Shown: positions 63,613-64,000 of the stretch, one piece after another | How positions within the stretch are numbered: position 1 is the first letter of the stretch | Layout of the letters: every line of letters begins with the position of its first letter | NCBI GenBank assembly: GCA_964195155.1 | Contig: CAXMOP010000060.1 | Coordinates: 16,788 to 80,787, forward strand | Length of the DNA stretch: 64,000 bases | Origin: JACZST01 sp964195155 | Lineage (GTDB): Bacteria; Actinomycetota; Acidimicrobiia; Spongiisociales; UBA5794 | Direction: 5' to 3' | Made by a program: the position numbers and the translations under genes | The notes under the pieces: generated by a model | What the model was told of the DNA's origin: nothing | What the model saw: the letters and a program-made list of their open reading frames with translations, nothing else | Databases searched by the model: none

Positions 63613-64000
63613 TCTGCCGAGGGTTTCGAGCAATTCCTTGGCTGCGACGTCGTAGGGGCGCGCTGAGCCTCGCTCGAAGGCCCCGGCGTACTCGCCGCTG
63701 TCCATTCCCGCTTCGAGCTCTGAGAGAGCGGCAGCGGCGGTTTCGTTGTTCGGTTGAGGGTCGACGTACGGCATGTTGGCGCTTGCGGGCTCGGCAAGGA
63801 CCGTTGCCAGGAGCTCGACGGCTTCCCCCGGCCGACCTTGGTTGGCCCGCACCCCCGCAACCTTGGTCATCATGCTGAGCACGTCACCAACCATTCCCAT
63901 CCGCTGGGCGCTTGCCATCCCCTCGATGAACGCCGTCGCTGCTGCGTCGAACTTTCCGGCGGCAACGTTGGCCATGCCCAGCCCTTCCATCGAGACCACG
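63583..64000 (-). CDS. C-terminus of a TPR-containing regulator (N-terminus beyond the window)
   Basis: At least 138 residues of helical repeat sequence are visible (EGLGMANVAAGKFDAAATAF, GRPGEAVELLATVL), ending PYDVAAKELLETLGRSGAG. It resembles the tail of the cyclase-ATPase-TPR or LuxR-type ATPase regulators such as the protein at 40416-42989. The frame runs off the right edge, so catalytic domains cannot be assessed. Confidence 0.6.
   Translation of the reverse strand, partial: VVSMEGLGMANVAAGKFDAAATAFIEGMASAQRMGMVGDVLSMMTKVAGVRANQGRPGEAVELLATVLAEPASANMPYVDPQPNNETAAAALSELEAGMDSGEYAGAFERGSARPYDVAAKELLETLGRSGAGEPIET

Overview
The window looks like a chromosome segment from a high-GC actinobacterium, plausibly an uncultured member of Acidimicrobiia or a relative (inference). 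Support: GC-rich wobble positions, many GTG starts, ATGA start/stop overlaps, a CysO-type sulfur carrier with a MoeZ-like activator, a BTAD/SARP regulator, cyclase-ATPase-TPR regulators, an F420-type (DDN) oxidoreductase and an ECF42-type sigma factor. No tRNA, rRNA, CRISPR array, transposase or prophage gene was found.

Region 1 (1-15.5 kb) is amino-acid biosynthesis. It holds ilvB (cut by the left edge), ilvD, cimA, pheA, argR-argG-argH, leuC-leuD, argC-argB and the divergent argJ-argR2. ilvB, cimA and pheA each have a short leader peptide rich in the codons of their pathway product (Val/Leu/Ile, Ile-Ile-Ile and Phe-Phe). All three have sigma-70-like promoters with predicted transcript starts only 4-6 nt before the leader ATG. 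Candidate ArgR operators precede argR and lie between argC and argJ.

Region 2 (15.6-21.7 kb) is sulfur chemistry. On the minus strand sit a two-domain sulfurtransferase, a DUF4395-thioredoxin fusion and a CysM-like synthase fused to rhodanese. On the plus strand, behind a clear SAM riboswitch, sit a threonine-synthase-like PLP enzyme, a CysO-like carrier ending in GG, and a rhodanese-ThiF activating enzyme. This unit could be a protein-thiocarboxylate route to homocysteine, and is the most interesting system in the window. Region 3 (21.8-30 kb) is a minus-strand run of gltB, a fused aspartokinase-homoserine dehydrogenase, and serB.

Region 4 (30-43 kb) holds an alpha/beta hydrolase, a GC-rich repeat block, an XRE-nucleotidyltransferase pair, a very large regulator (BTAD DNA-binding, STAND ATPase, one membrane span, BMP-like sensor), a divergent anchored protein, trkA-trkH, an AbrB-like protein and a cyclase-ATPase-TPR regulator. 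Region 5 (43-64 kb) is accessory: lipoproteins, a membrane metalloprotease, an MFS exporter with its TetR regulator, two (alpha/alpha)6 glycosidases, a CDF transporter lacking its usual site-A aspartates, TauE/SafE, several oxidoreductase and hydrolase singletons, an ECF42-DGPF pair, a TetR-hydrolase pair, a gene split by one in-frame TGA, and two decayed gene fragments. Three 46-nt inverted-repeat elements with conserved ends lie at gene 3' ends in this region.
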